64,000 bases of DNA from Cyanoderma ruficeps. Lineage: Eukaryota > Chordata > Aves > Passeriformes > Timaliidae. Position 1 is the first letter of the stretch, and each line of letters begins with the position of its first letter. This document shows positions 13,550-25,430 of this stretch, piece after piece. Both the position numbers and the translations under genes were made by a program. The notes beneath the pieces are model-generated. The model ran no database searches. It saw only the letters and a list, made by a program, of their open reading frames with translations, and was not told the origin of the DNA. The stretch is taken from assembly GCA_008694505.1 (NCBI GenBank), contig VZDJ01007753.1, positions 25,936,039 to 26,000,038 of the forward strand, given 5' to 3'.

Positions 13550-16500
13550 GAGCATAAAAGAGAAACACAGTGCCCATAAAGTGAAGTCTGATAATAACGA
13601 CCAAGAGAGATTCTGTCCATTGTGCTATCCTAAATAACGACTGTTGGAAAATAACATGTCAAAAAAACATGTCACAGAAGCTCTTGGAGGCTTAGCTGCA
13701 GTGATATAAACGGCCACTCATCTTGAAAATTTCCTATCATGCTATCAATTTTCATTATAGAAGACCTGGTACAGATGGTAGTTCTTCACTTCTGACTCTT
13801 CATATCTCATTTGAGATGAAAGTAGAGTCTTACCATCCTTTATTAAATTCTGTTATAGGCACTAAGTTTCAGTCGAAGAGAGTGAATGGGTTAGTATCCT
13901 TTGGCTTAAGCAAGTAGAAATATTTTGATTAAAATTGTTTTGTTGTGTTCTGCATGCCTCTGCAGTAGGCCTGAATTTTTCTCCTGTGTGAACCTGAACT
14001 TCCTTTTATTCAGTAGTTCATTGCTGCCTAAAATGGTTCATGCTGTTTATGTAGGGATATATTTTGTTTGTAATTTAAAACTTCATTATTTCAAGAATGA
14101 GAGGTTTTCCAAGAATTTTTTTTTGTTTTACCTAAACTCTTCTCTTAAGAGCAGCTGTTCTCAAAGACCCTTATTAAATCTATTGAATTTAATAAAAACC
14201 TGAGTCTTTTTAAAGAAATCTATCAACTGAAAAAATAAGATAGGGGCACCTGTTTTCTCATGGAAAAAACAAAAACGTTTGTCTCACCAGAAAATAGAGC
14301 TCAGACAATGAAGATCCTATGGCCCTGCAGAAAGCTTAAACAATTATTGAAATTTTCTTATTCTATGCCAACAGTCATTCCAAATCTTCTTCAAAATAAA
14401 AATTAGGAGAGAACAAGAATGGGACACATTCAAAGCTGAACTGTCAGGGTTAATAGTTTGCCACATAGATGTTTGAAACTCACTGTTTTCGAAAGGATAA
14501 CCAGTTTTGCTGGAAAATTATTGAACAATTCATGCAATAGCATTGAATTCTGCTAGCTACTTCATATTGTAGATAAAATTATAGAAATCACGATCAAATA
14601 ATAGGAGTGGTCTTCTTTCTGATTCTTCATGTAGTTGACATGATTTTTTTATAGCATTCAGTTTTAAAGCATTCATTTTTTTTATAGCATTCAATTTTTG
14701 TATGTTGTGCATGAAATGGTGGTAGGGGTTTCCTCACAGCCAGTGAAATACTTTCTACACTGAGGTCAAAATCTACCCAGTCCTGGCCAGGCTACCAAGA
14801 ACTGGTTGGCTTAGCTACTGCAGGGTGTAAATGTTCACTGTGAGTAAAATATACTTCCATTTGCATCCTCAGTTTTTATTCGTGTGTGGTAATTTAAAAT
14901 AGTTAGAAATGCTTTTAAATTACACTTAGTATATATGGTATACAGAAAGCAAGAAAGTGCTGAGTAAAGAGATTAAAAAAAGTAAGAATCAAAGGTAGTT
15001 ATCAAGAGAGTTGGAAAAGATATCCTACACTCCTCTCTCATGGTAGATGAAGTAGAGTTATGTGAAGAGGATTACAAGGTATTTGAAGGCTGCTTTAACA
15101 AGTCTTCTCTTTTCCATTTAATAAACATGAATAGATATTCTGTTTAGAGATATGAATATACAACCCAAGATGAGTGTGCCTAGTATAAAGCTAACTCATA
15201 TGTTTTTCTTATTTCTTTGTGCTCTTAAATAATCGGTGTAATTTAGGAATATATGTATAATTACCATTATCCAATGAACAAGCATTGGAAGTTTTTTTTC
15301 CCAAACTTACCTCTACTTGGTTGTCTAGATTTTCATAAGAGTTTGGTATTTTTCCTTTTTTGTCAGAAGAAGCTAGAAACAAAACCTGCTACTCTATTGC
15401 ACAGTTCAGTACTATTTATCTTTTTGTGTGAAGAATTGTTCTAGAGTATCTCTGCCATGATATCTTCCAGAGTGTAGTAAAAAAACAGACTTCAGTCAGC
15501 ATAAATATTTTATATCGAGTTTTAATTCTTTTAAAATTTTCAAAGTTAGGCCTTGATAAAAATCAGTTTGCTTTAACATGACTAAAACAAGGTTAATGAA
15601 AATTTGTACAGTTATGCATAAAAGAAATATTGTACAGTGATAACTTTAATAGGAAAAGAAAATTCTCTAAATACTGTGGGCTTGGGGATACAAGAACATA
15701 TCTTTTATTCTGAAGCTTTCAAAGGGTTTTTAGATTGTAGCTTTGCACAGTAGAACCAGTGGAAGTTCAGGAATGTGAAAACAATATTTAGTTGCAGAGG
15801 TTGCAACTCTTCCCACAGTAACTTATTTGCTACATTCACCTTGGATTTGCAGTTTCTTACACAAGTGTAATTCAGCTGTCAATGTTACTGTTGTCAGGAA
15901 TATCTGAGACGTGGCTAGCCCAGACAATAATCATTCAGTACAATTCTGATGTGCCTCATTTTACTGCCATAACTTCTGTGACTCTCCAGTTCCACTGCAG
16001 GCTTTAGAGTGATTTTGTACATCAGCTATTTGAAGATTCCTGGGTGAACTAAATGCTTCCTTGTAATTAAGAATCTGGCCTGTGGTGAATACCGTGTTCA
16101 GAAAGTCTTTCTCCATTAAATTACTGATTAAATTTAGTAGGGGAAATAGACATTTGAAGGGAGCCTCTCTTCCCTGCAGCCATTCCCTCCTACAGAAAAG
16201 GTACAGGCTGGCCTAGGTTTGTAAGACACTGCAGCTGGTCCTGGCAAGTGAGCTGGAATAACTTCCAGCAGCAACTGCCCTTTTTCGGGACAAAAGGATC
16301 CTTTTGCATGTTCCCAGCATGTTTGATCCTTTGGCCCCAGCAATGGTCCATATGGCAAAACAAATGCAAATTGCTGGAATCCTGAGACAGGAGTTTCACC
16401 ATTAACATTTCAGGCATTTTTCCTCAGCCTGAAGTGCTTGGTGTGTGATAACATATCTTTCTTCTTCCTTTCTTCTTTTCCTTGCAGATAGTCAACCAAT

Positions 16501-18533
16501 ATACTTACACAACTAACAAACCAATAAAACACATAAACAACTAATAAATCACCACAGAACAATCCTGTGCTTGTTACAATTACATAGAAACCATTACTAT
16601 TTTAGCAGCTCTGTCAAAGAACTGATGATTTGACATCACTTTCATATTATTTTGAAGTGCAGGGATATAAGAATGTAATTCATCAGTTCCTGAAGTAACA
16701 AAAGTAGAAACATGCCTACTTAGAGTTCACTGAACCAAATATTTTTTTTCAAAACTTTTTTGAGATTTTTTTCAATAGCAATATTTGTACAATAGAAAGC
16801 AGATCAGTCAGTGTCAGCAGAAGGCAAGGGTCGGTGATCTCAGAACCCTCCTGCTTTCCTTTGCATTCTTCAGGCAGTAAAATGCATTCATTTCCCTTAG
16901 TCATTGAATGCCACAGCCATACAAGGTACACTATAGTGCTTCAATCACTTTTTTATAGGCTAGTAACTCAAAGTCAGTCGAGGCCTTTCCCTGGCGGTTG
17001 ATTTTGCTTAGCCAGAGTCTGGATTTTTCATGTATAATTATTTAGTTTGACTTAATTGTCTACCTAAAAATAGCTGCAAAAAATTATGTGTAGCATTTGC
17101 TCTTCAAGTTTCACCAATAATAGAAGAAAACAGTTTTATTTTTATCGTAACACTGAATGTACAGCAGGTAGGGAAAAATGAGAAACTATTTCTTTAAAAA
17201 GTCAGAGTGCATTTTAAAGGAAAAATACCATTCTAAAAGATGTTCAGAAATAAAAATCTCTCTTTTCCTTTTTATAGATGCATAAGTATATATATTAAAT
17301 CATGGATTATATTTGCATGTACAGTAGTTGTAATATCCAGTAGCAATCTGTTTTTCCTGCTGAGGTTTTACTGCAAGATCAAAGAACAAAATCTCCAGTA
17401 TGGCTTCTCTGTCACTGATACTAACTCCAAAGCAACGTATTCCAACCTTTCATCTTGCAGTAGTTGCATGTGCATCTTATCACAATTTCTTAGGGACCAG
17501 AGAGAAACAACTTTTAAAAGAAGTTAACATCAAAGCTGTTTTCATTGACTCTTGTTTATGCACTTTTTCTTCATCTACTGCAGTGTTTGGAATTCAGGCT
17601 ATTTTAGTTGACATGGAGGGCTGTGAGCAGGCTGACAAATTCAGCAGCTGCAAATTACTGGATCAGCTGTCTGGAAGACTGAGTGAAGTGGGCAGTTGGC
17701 AGCCAAATGGGGTACAACCCATGTAGCCTGAGAAATTCCACAGTCAGTGCTACAGGAAAGCCCATGAGAGGATGACAAAATATTTGCCTTAATATTACTG
17801 TGAAACTGTGTAAAAATATAAATGCCTAGCTGACATATGAGATTAATGATTATAAAAATTGTTTCGGCAATGGTGCTTTCTGAAAATCAGATTATAATAT
17901 CTTCTATGCATATATATGATATGAAACTATATATTATTTAAATGGGGAAGATTTTGTCCACATATATGTATAGGCTTTATATTATTACCATTGACCTCGA
18001 ACTATGCTTATTTACAAACAGATGCCAATAGATTGTTACATAAAAGTGCATGATTTATTTTATCTACTTGCCACTTCTGGTAAGAGCAACTGGCACTCAT
18101 GACAGCATTTAGGTACTATCTTGTGACACTGCTGCTCTTTATTTATAAATACAAAGTAAAAAGGCACAAAACTGTGTTTTCCTGGGTTTGCTCCATCTAA
18201 TGCTGTCACTTACAAGGAGTTAGGAAGAATGAAAAGAATGAAACAATGTTGTACCAGGTCTTGATACTGAGCCTCAGTAAAATCATGAACTTAAAGAACA
18301 TGACTTTTTTTGTGCAGTATTTGAACTGTGTGAATTATTACAGAAAATTATCAAATTCAAAGCTGTGCTAGGTGTAATTGAATTATATATAAATCTACAC
18401 ATCAGGTACAGTAAAAAGAAAAAAATTTAGAAAATATCAACTGGATTTGACATTATATTGTTTCCTCTCAATATGCTGGGTTTGTGCCAGGCAAGTGTAG
18501 AGAAAAGATGCAAGTAAATAGGGTGCAGCTTTA

Positions 18534-18581
18534 TTAATGCTATGCTTTATTAGTGTTCTGCTGAACACTAATCAGCATTAA
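18534..18581. repeat. Two-tier hairpin (10-bp inner, 8-bp outer arms)
   Basis: The inner arms ATTAGTGTTC and GAACACTAAT surround a TGCT loop. The outer arms TTAATGCT and AGCATTAA pair across an asymmetric bulge (7 and 1 nt). The total is 48 nt, AT-rich, and too short for a typical pre-miRNA. Confidence 0.8.
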
Positions 18582-19619
18582 CTTACATGGAAAAAGTTAG
18601 CATTTCTTTGTAATTATTTTCTCCTGAAGGCTGGCAGTAACTTTTACACAGTAATTGTCATTGGCACAGCCTTCGCCTTCACACCATCATATGACAGTTA
18701 AAATCAAGGAAAGGGGTATTAGTAGGGCCCGAAATTCTTTTCTTACAAGCTTTATGTAAGACACCCATACTGTCTATAACCTAAACCTTTAGCAGCTGGT
18801 ATTTTGTCTTTTGCTCACACGGTAGTCTTACATGATAAGATCAGAGAATGTGATTTTTGGATGGGACCAAGGTCGGGCTTAGGTTCACTCCGTGTTACTG
18901 AAGCTGTAAGGAGCTGTTAATTACCTTGTTAGTACCTAAAGTACTTAGCTGTTGCTGTGTGCCGCAGTAGTCTGTAAGTAAGTAGACTTTGCTTTTGGAA
19001 GAAAAAGAGCAACTTTTAGCATGCCATGCAAAAATTAACAGGATAAGTTCTTGAATATCTGCTTCTTTCAAAACCCTAGTGGTGCTGGGATTTGCATTTT
19101 AGTACAAAGTTGGTTTGTTGTGGAAAGTTTGTCTACTTTAGAAATTTGAGATGTTTTTGTAGCTAGCATAATGGCACATCAAGAGAAAATGTCTTTGAAG
19201 TGTGGGTTTCAATTCTTGATTCAGAGTATTATCTAGAATCATTAGCCAATATTTTCAGTACATTATCAAACAATTGTCAGAAGACACTTGTTCACTGTTA
19301 CTTCTTTCTTCTTATGGCTTTCTGTTTTCAACCACTTTGAGAATCCATATGGTAATGGAATTCAGCATGCAACTGTATGTGTGAAGTTTGAAAATATTAA
19401 AAACTTGTTTTGGGTCTGGCACACCCTTAAGCTCGTTCACATACATAGTCTAAGTTAAGATATATTAAGTACTTTTCTGTAGACTGTGTCTAATTTACAA
19501 AATTACAGTTACTGGACACAATTTATTTTTTAATCACTAAAATGAAAATTAAACTGCATTGTGGCCAAGAGGGAAAAAACATTAACAATCTTGGAGAAGT
19601 AAATGCAAATTCAGTTAAA

Positions 19620-19631
19620 CTAATTAATTAG
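19620..19631. promoter_or_regulatory. CTAATTAATTAG homeodomain-type palindrome
   Basis: A perfect 12-bp palindrome containing overlapping TAAT/ATTA cores, the pattern bound by paired-type homeodomain dimers. Such sites occur by chance in AT-rich DNA, so function is unproven. Confidence 0.25.
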
Positions 19632-21135
19632 AAATATTCTTTAAAACACTTGAAACTACATAGAATTACAACTGTGCTTTTCAGTTGTGTATCAGTTGTA
19701 GTTGGCTAAATGGATAATATGATCTTTTTCCAAAGCTCAGAGTTTTAGCTCTGTCTGTGTGTCTGTAGCATTAGATGAGCACACTAATCTGGTAACTACA
19801 GTGTCCATTTGCTCACCTGGAAGTGTGTAGATATTGGAAGCCCTGAGCACTTGCAGCACTGCCTGTTGGCAGGTGAGGCTGTGTGTGTTGTACTTGCAAA
19901 TACAGATGCTGCATGTTCCAGCAAGGGGACTGAGGATACAAGGGGAGAGATACAGCCTTTCTCTCAATGCATCTACAATTGAAACTCCAAAGTTTTGTCC
20001 TCATCTGGCAATTCTGAGAACTAATCCTGCTGAGGACTTGATGTAACAGTTGGTGTTATATTAAAATGAGTACCTACCTACTTACCTGATAACAGCTAAT
20101 ATTGTACTAGCTGTTGTACAAAATGATTTAATATTTTCCAGATATTTGATTTTGATTTAATTTATTACATACATGCAATTACATATTAAATACTTTGCCT
20201 TTACTTTCATACTGAAGATGCCAAATCTAAACTTAAAGAAATTACTGTGCTGTATTATTCATTTAGAAATAATCAGGTTTACTGATTTTCCTGTTACTCT
20301 ACTGCCATACAAAACCCCAAGAGTGTCATCGGAGACGTAAGATTTCATTGTAATTGTCTGATATATTGTTTCAATAGCGAATTTGAAATGCAAAATTATG
20401 ATTATTTTATTATAGTTTTATTTACATATGCATATATAAGAAATTTCTGAAGGCTTGAATTAAATTAAATTTTTATTAATATATAGGGCTTGGATTTAAA
20501 TATGCTATTAAGTCACCTTAAGCTTAGTCACGTTAAGTCACTGCCAGAGATGTAAGAGAAAAACTTCTAGGGTCCAGTGCCAATTTTTTTCAATGTTTTA
20601 ATCACATTTTCTTATTTTTATATAACATGCTTTTTACACATAGTTTTCAAACAGAATTGTTATAGAGTGCTGTTTGCTCAATAGCATATGCCTAAATGTT
20701 CTTTAGTATTGTGATTTGTCCCTTCAAAGAAAATGAAGAGTAGGATGAAATTATTTTACTCTGTATGCAGCACAACCTTAGTAATCTGTAACATTAATTT
20801 TAAATTTGGAGGACACCATCCCATCAAAAGTATAGCCTCATAACCTGGCAATCCATATTTTCTGTCTCCTTTTTCAACACAGCTGTTTTCAGCTTCTCTG
20901 TTTTCCCTCTTTCTCCTTTACCACCAATCTGCTCTTCAGTTTTGTGCCCAGAGCAAGACTATGCAAAAATCACTGCCCTGTCACCACCACAGACAACAAC
21001 GGTTTGCAGAAATAGTACTTAATCCCATTGAGTCTACCCCAGACCAGTCCTGCTTGGTTACAGAGATTAGATTCAAATTCTGTCCAAATGAATTTTTTTG
21101 ATGATGGCACAGACCAGATTCTTCACATTTTAACT

Positions 21136-21168
21136 GGTGGGGGTGGGTGGGTGGGAGTGTGTGTGTGT
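21136..21168 (+). repeat. G-quadruplex-type motif and short GT run near exon A
   Basis: From about 21,138 there is a run of five G, then three GGG blocks, each separated by a single T, followed by five GT units. This is a very compact quadruplex pattern on the transcribed (RNA-like) strand, about 370-400 bp upstream of the exon A acceptor. Confidence 0.8.
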
Positions 21169-21535
21169 AGCAGAAAGGGAGACAGCTCCTGGCAATCTTA
21201 TCACTTTCATTCCTATTGCTGTCATCTAAGATGTCACTTTATGGTGTTAGTTTTCTGCTTGTGATTCATGTGATCTTGTTGTGCTATCCTTCTTTATTGT
21301 ATGCTGTCTCTGCACTCACTGAACAGTTCTGCCAAACAGGACAGCTGCTGGTTCAGTTGCTGTAACACTGCCATGAAAAAAAAAAAAGAAAAAAAGTCTG
21401 GATGTATTAATTACAGTATATTTCCTCTATGAAAAAAATCTATTCTGCATTTAATTAAAAGTACATGAAAAGTAGATCTGATCCATGAAAAGACCATGCC
21501 CATAGCTAAATATCTATTTTTCTTTTCCATTACAG

Positions 21536-21787
21536 GATATTTGCGAAGATATATCTGATCATGTTGAACAAATTCATGCTCTACTAGAGACTGAGTTTTC
21601 CCTGAAGCTTCTGTCTTACTCTGTCAATGTGATAGTCGATATCCATACAGTGCAACTACTCTGGCACCAGCTACGTGTTTCTGTCCTGGTTCTGAGAGAA
21701 CGTATTCTCCAGGGACTACAAGACGCCAATGGAAACTACACCAGGCAGACTGATATTCTGCAAGCATTTTCTGAAGAGACTAAGGAG
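21536..21787 (+). CDS. AKAP6: AKAP6 coding exon A (N-terminal helical segment)
   Basis: This 252-bp internal exon encodes 84 residues in phase 0, from DICEDISDHVEQIHALLE to DILQAFSEETKE. I recognise it as the segment around residues 109-192 of mammalian AKAP6 (mAKAP), the scaffold that holds PKA, phosphodiesterase, phosphatases and other signalling enzymes at the nuclear envelope of muscle and neurons. It looks alpha-helical, with heptad-like leucines and charged residues (LLWHQLRVSVLVLRERILQGL in the middle). The borders are TTACAG before 21,536 and GAG|GTACAG after 21,787; reading on into the intron gives a stop within three codons, which supports the donor. From memory it differs from the human segment at only about one residue, HTVQ for HAVQ. 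It belongs only to the long isoform, since mAKAP-beta starts in the next exon. Confidence 0.97.
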
Positions 21788-24700
21788 GTACAGTAACTAA
21801 ATCCAATATGAAGAATTTCATCTGTGTTCAAAGCAACTCATCCCTCTTGCACATTTAAAATTGCTAAGAAGACAGCTTTCAGGATGACTTCCAGATAGTT
21901 TGCTAAAACTGTTTTAATTTTTAAAATTTTCAGCTGATACCGGTTCTTGTTGAACCAAATTAGTGCAAATTAAGATCACCTTTTAGAAACGTCATAATAG
22001 TGGCTAGCAGTGTTTTCTTTTGATTGAAATAATTTTCAGAAAGGATTTGAAACACTTACAGAGTTGCATCTGTTCCAAAGTTGTTCATCTGGTCATTTGG
22101 GTATTTAAGGTTTACAGCCAATTCAAAAGGTAATTTCAGTGTGCAATGATTTCTTCAGTGAAAGTTTAGACATTTCCATCCTGCATACAGAAATGTGAAG
22201 CTTACAAAAACTTTCCAAAACTTTCCAGCCTAGGTCAACATTTCTTTATAGCAAGAGGATGGTCTTTAATTTGAGTGGCAATTCTGCATTATGCCTTTAA
22301 ACAGTCACGCATTCTATCTGAGAAACAGCCGTGCAAGAATCGTACACTATTTATTCTGACTGCCAAATTCACACACTTGCAAATGGTTTGTAAACCTGGC
22401 TTGTAACTAAAATGCCTTTTCCTTTGAATTTATTATTACTAAATTAATTTAGTTGGAAGGACACTACTGGCCTGATTTTTTTAAACTTAAAGAAGATGAA
22501 CATTTTTCATAGTTAGGGTAATTAATGGTTAATAAATAGCACGTGGAAGATTTTTCATTTGATGGTCCTAAGATGAAGATAAAATGCTTTTGTAATGGTG
22601 AGACGTATTTGCAGAAAGAGGCCTCTAGATCAGCACAGTGAATTCTGTGACCGGTGTTACGGAGGAAGTCAGAAGTCCCCAAGACATGTCCTGAATTTCA
22701 TATCCCTCAAGTTCAAAGAGAATGTGAATGTTTCTCTGCTCCAGTTGGGTTTTATATTTGTCTTTGACACAACAAAGTGGGTGGTCCAGAAATAAATTCT
22801 CAGAGATTCCCAGGCCCACCTTCCACACCCCCTCTTCCTGATGTGTACATACCTGGCTCTTTCAGATTCAGTTTCTGCTTTGCTGATGCTGGTAAGCTTC
22901 TGGCAGGTCTGAAGGAAATCTACTCTTGTCTTCACGTCCAGATTTGTGAATTAGTTGGAAGCAATTATTTTATGACAAGGACATAGTAATTGCAAGACAT
23001 AAAGAAAGTGTATATTCAGATACTAAGCAACAGGAAATTTTCCATCTGGATCTGATTACAACTGCTGTAAAAATAATCCTTGCTATAGAGAGAAGGAAAG
23101 ATTATTTTTCTGTAGGGAGAACACATTTTGCCAGATAGGCTTATGTGGTAATATAAAAACAAAGTATACTGACATCATTCTTTTTACCCACCCCAATTAA
23201 AACATAAATATATTTGATATATTTAATGGCTAGCAATAGCAGGAACACAAAGTGGATATCAAGTTTCTTCCCTATTGCTTGAAAGTCCACAGAAATTGCT
23301 CTGCAATTTCTAACTTTCAGGTATTCAAGCTTTTTATGAGGTATAATGATACCTGTATAATGATACCAGGTTTAGTTGATGAACATAAAAATAAATAAAA
23401 TATAATGTAAAGACAATTGTATCTACTCTTACCCATTTTTTTTTTTTTTTTTGTTTGGATCTTTAAAGGAAGCATTACTACATGAAAAAGAAAAAAATAA
23501 CAAGGGCATTCCTACTGGTTGCCATACAAATAATTAAATTTTATATTTTTCTGAGATAAAAACATGCTAATACTGGCGTTAAATAAAACTCATCTGAAGC
23601 ACACATTTCAGAGGCTGCTTGGAAAATGGCCAAGTAAGATGGTTTAATGCATATGATTGTAAATTTTATTAATGTAAATAAACACATTTTTAAGAGCCGA
23701 AGGAATGGAGCACATTATTCAGAGAAAATAAAGGCCTTTAGGGGTCTTGGAAAGGTTTTGATTTACGTATGGTTTTACAGTTTCTAATAGTTTCCTGAGA
23801 TTAGAACAACAATGCAGCTTGTTTAGTCACTATTTTCCTTAACAAATGCAGCTCCAATATATAAATTTGACAGATTTATAGAAAATTCCCCTTTTTATTC
23901 TGAGCTGTTGACAATTCCATATTTGTGGCATGGGATCTACATCTGGATAGAATTTGCTAAAGATGAGATTCATTCAGTATCCAAGACTATGGCTGAGAAA
24001 TACCCATGTAGTGAGGTTTTTTCTATAAATATTTTTAGCTGGAGGATTTTATTCTATTTTTACTTTAAGTAAAGGGTGGGGGAAGGGTGAATGGACTACA
24101 GGACTCTGAAGTTGTATGTTTTTATGTTTATGGGTGTTGACAAACAATAGCCTTCTTTATCAAGATAATTCCAAATTCTGTTCAGACCAAATCCACGTAG
24201 TTTATTGTGAGATGGAGAGATTACGTGGTTACTGCAGCTTCTTCAAGCATAATGCTAAGGGTCCTTAAAATACGGATTTGGGCAGTGTAGTGAGACAAGT
24301 TGTTCCAGAGAATAATTTGGACATAAACCTATTGTGGACACTCAGGAGTTTGCTTCAAAAACTATTATGAGAACAAACCAGTATACTGAATATATAGAAA
24401 AACCAGTATACTGATTTAGACCTGTAAAGTTAGAATTCTAGAACATGAATTTCTCCCCTTTATGCTATTTTTTAAAAGCAGTCTCTATAAGCAAAAGTCC
24501 TGTGTATGTATTAGAAGATCTACTGAAAATATGCTTACACTGTATACTAAATATAACTTTGCCATGAATATTATTTACCATACAGTTTTGGATCTTAATC
24601 TCATCAGATTTTTTTTTACTGTCCTTCAAACAAGACCAAAATATTTATAAACATTAATTTGACTTTGATCTTAAAATCTCATTTGCCACGTGAGATGGTC

Positions 24701-25430
24701 TCCTCTGGCTATGTCCATGTTTCTGAGATTGAAGGACTTCCATTGAAAAAAATATACTGACAAGGGAGCATGTCAGGCTGGAGGCCTAACATTATAGGGG
24801 TTTTTTTGTGTGCCATTCATCATTTGTGCTCTAAATATCTGGCAATTAAATTTTCAGGTGATAATGCTACAAAAAATTGAAATGTAATTAGAAATCTGTA
24901 ACTTATAATTATGGGAACAAATGTCCATCATTGCTACATGATGCTTAGAAAAAACATTCTGCCAATCGACTGAATGACTGCAGAACTGCATGTATTTTTG
25001 AGAAAACAAGATTAACAAGGAGACTGGTACACTCAGCAGCCCCCAAGGTATCCTCCCTCCAGTTTGATGTAGTTAACACAGGAAATACTTCAAGTCTGCT
25101 GTATAGAATTTCTGAGTCCCCACCTACACAGTAAGTAAAACTGAAGGCAGAATTAAATGAGGAAAATACCAATACAAAGGTGACTTGCTGTTTTTAGGTA
25201 ACTTGCTGTACCAGACTGAAATGAAGCATTTTTCAGCTTAGTGCATTTTTAATTCCCAAATACTTCAGAATTAGCTTATCTACAGGGTACTGCAAAAAGA
25301 GGCAGGTCAATGATGAACCCTTCTCTAGATGTTAGGCAGTGAAACACAGGATTTTTTTGTTTCATTACCTCGTGTGTTTTGTATATGAAAATTAATATTC
25401 CAAAAAAGTACCATTTTTTGTGTATTTCAG
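21788..25430 (+). other. AKAP6: AKAP6 intron between exons A and B
   Basis: This is a 3.6-kb intron with a GTACAG donor and a TGTATTTCAG acceptor. It is mostly AT-rich, with a T run at about 23,438-23,455 and a 14-bp direct tandem duplication at 23,341-23,368. A GC-richer pocket at about 22,595-22,910 has a CACCC-type run near 22,825-22,837 and a good donor-like CTG|GTAAGC at 22,891/22,892. Because the mAKAP-beta start codon lies 150 bp into the next exon, an alternative promoter and first exon for the muscle isoform would be expected near or in this intron. I cannot place it with certainty. Confidence 0.8.
23341..23368. repeat. 14-bp direct tandem duplication
   Basis: Two adjacent 14-bp copies, GTATAATGATACCT and GTATAATGATACCA, differ only in the last base. 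This is a simple local slippage duplication in the intron with no evident function. Confidence 0.85.

Larger units (their letters stand above)
1..21535 (+). other. AKAP6: AKAP6 intron, 3' part (upstream of first visible exon)
   Basis: This 21.5-kb stretch is AT-rich, non-coding DNA ending in a good 3' splice site: a pyrimidine-rich run and TTACAG at 21,530-21,535. I looked for the preceding AKAP6 segment, the N-terminal part ending in a HLVQLK-like sequence, and did not see it, so the start codon of the long isoform should lie upstream of the window. Inside are a CR1 3' end at about 12,560, a possible CR1 scrap at 13,509, a TTTA microsatellite at 13,135, two G-rich quadruplex-type motifs (6,730 and 21,136) and short palindromes (11,531, 18,534, 19,620). 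Local GC-richer pockets at about 1,000-1,085 and 10,660-10,830 show nothing I recognise. Everything else is unremarkable intron sequence. Confidence 0.85.

Noticed and set aside
1..21535. Search for the upstream AKAP6 exon with the start codon
   Set aside because: No open segment resembling the N-terminal residues was found; it should lie outside the window.
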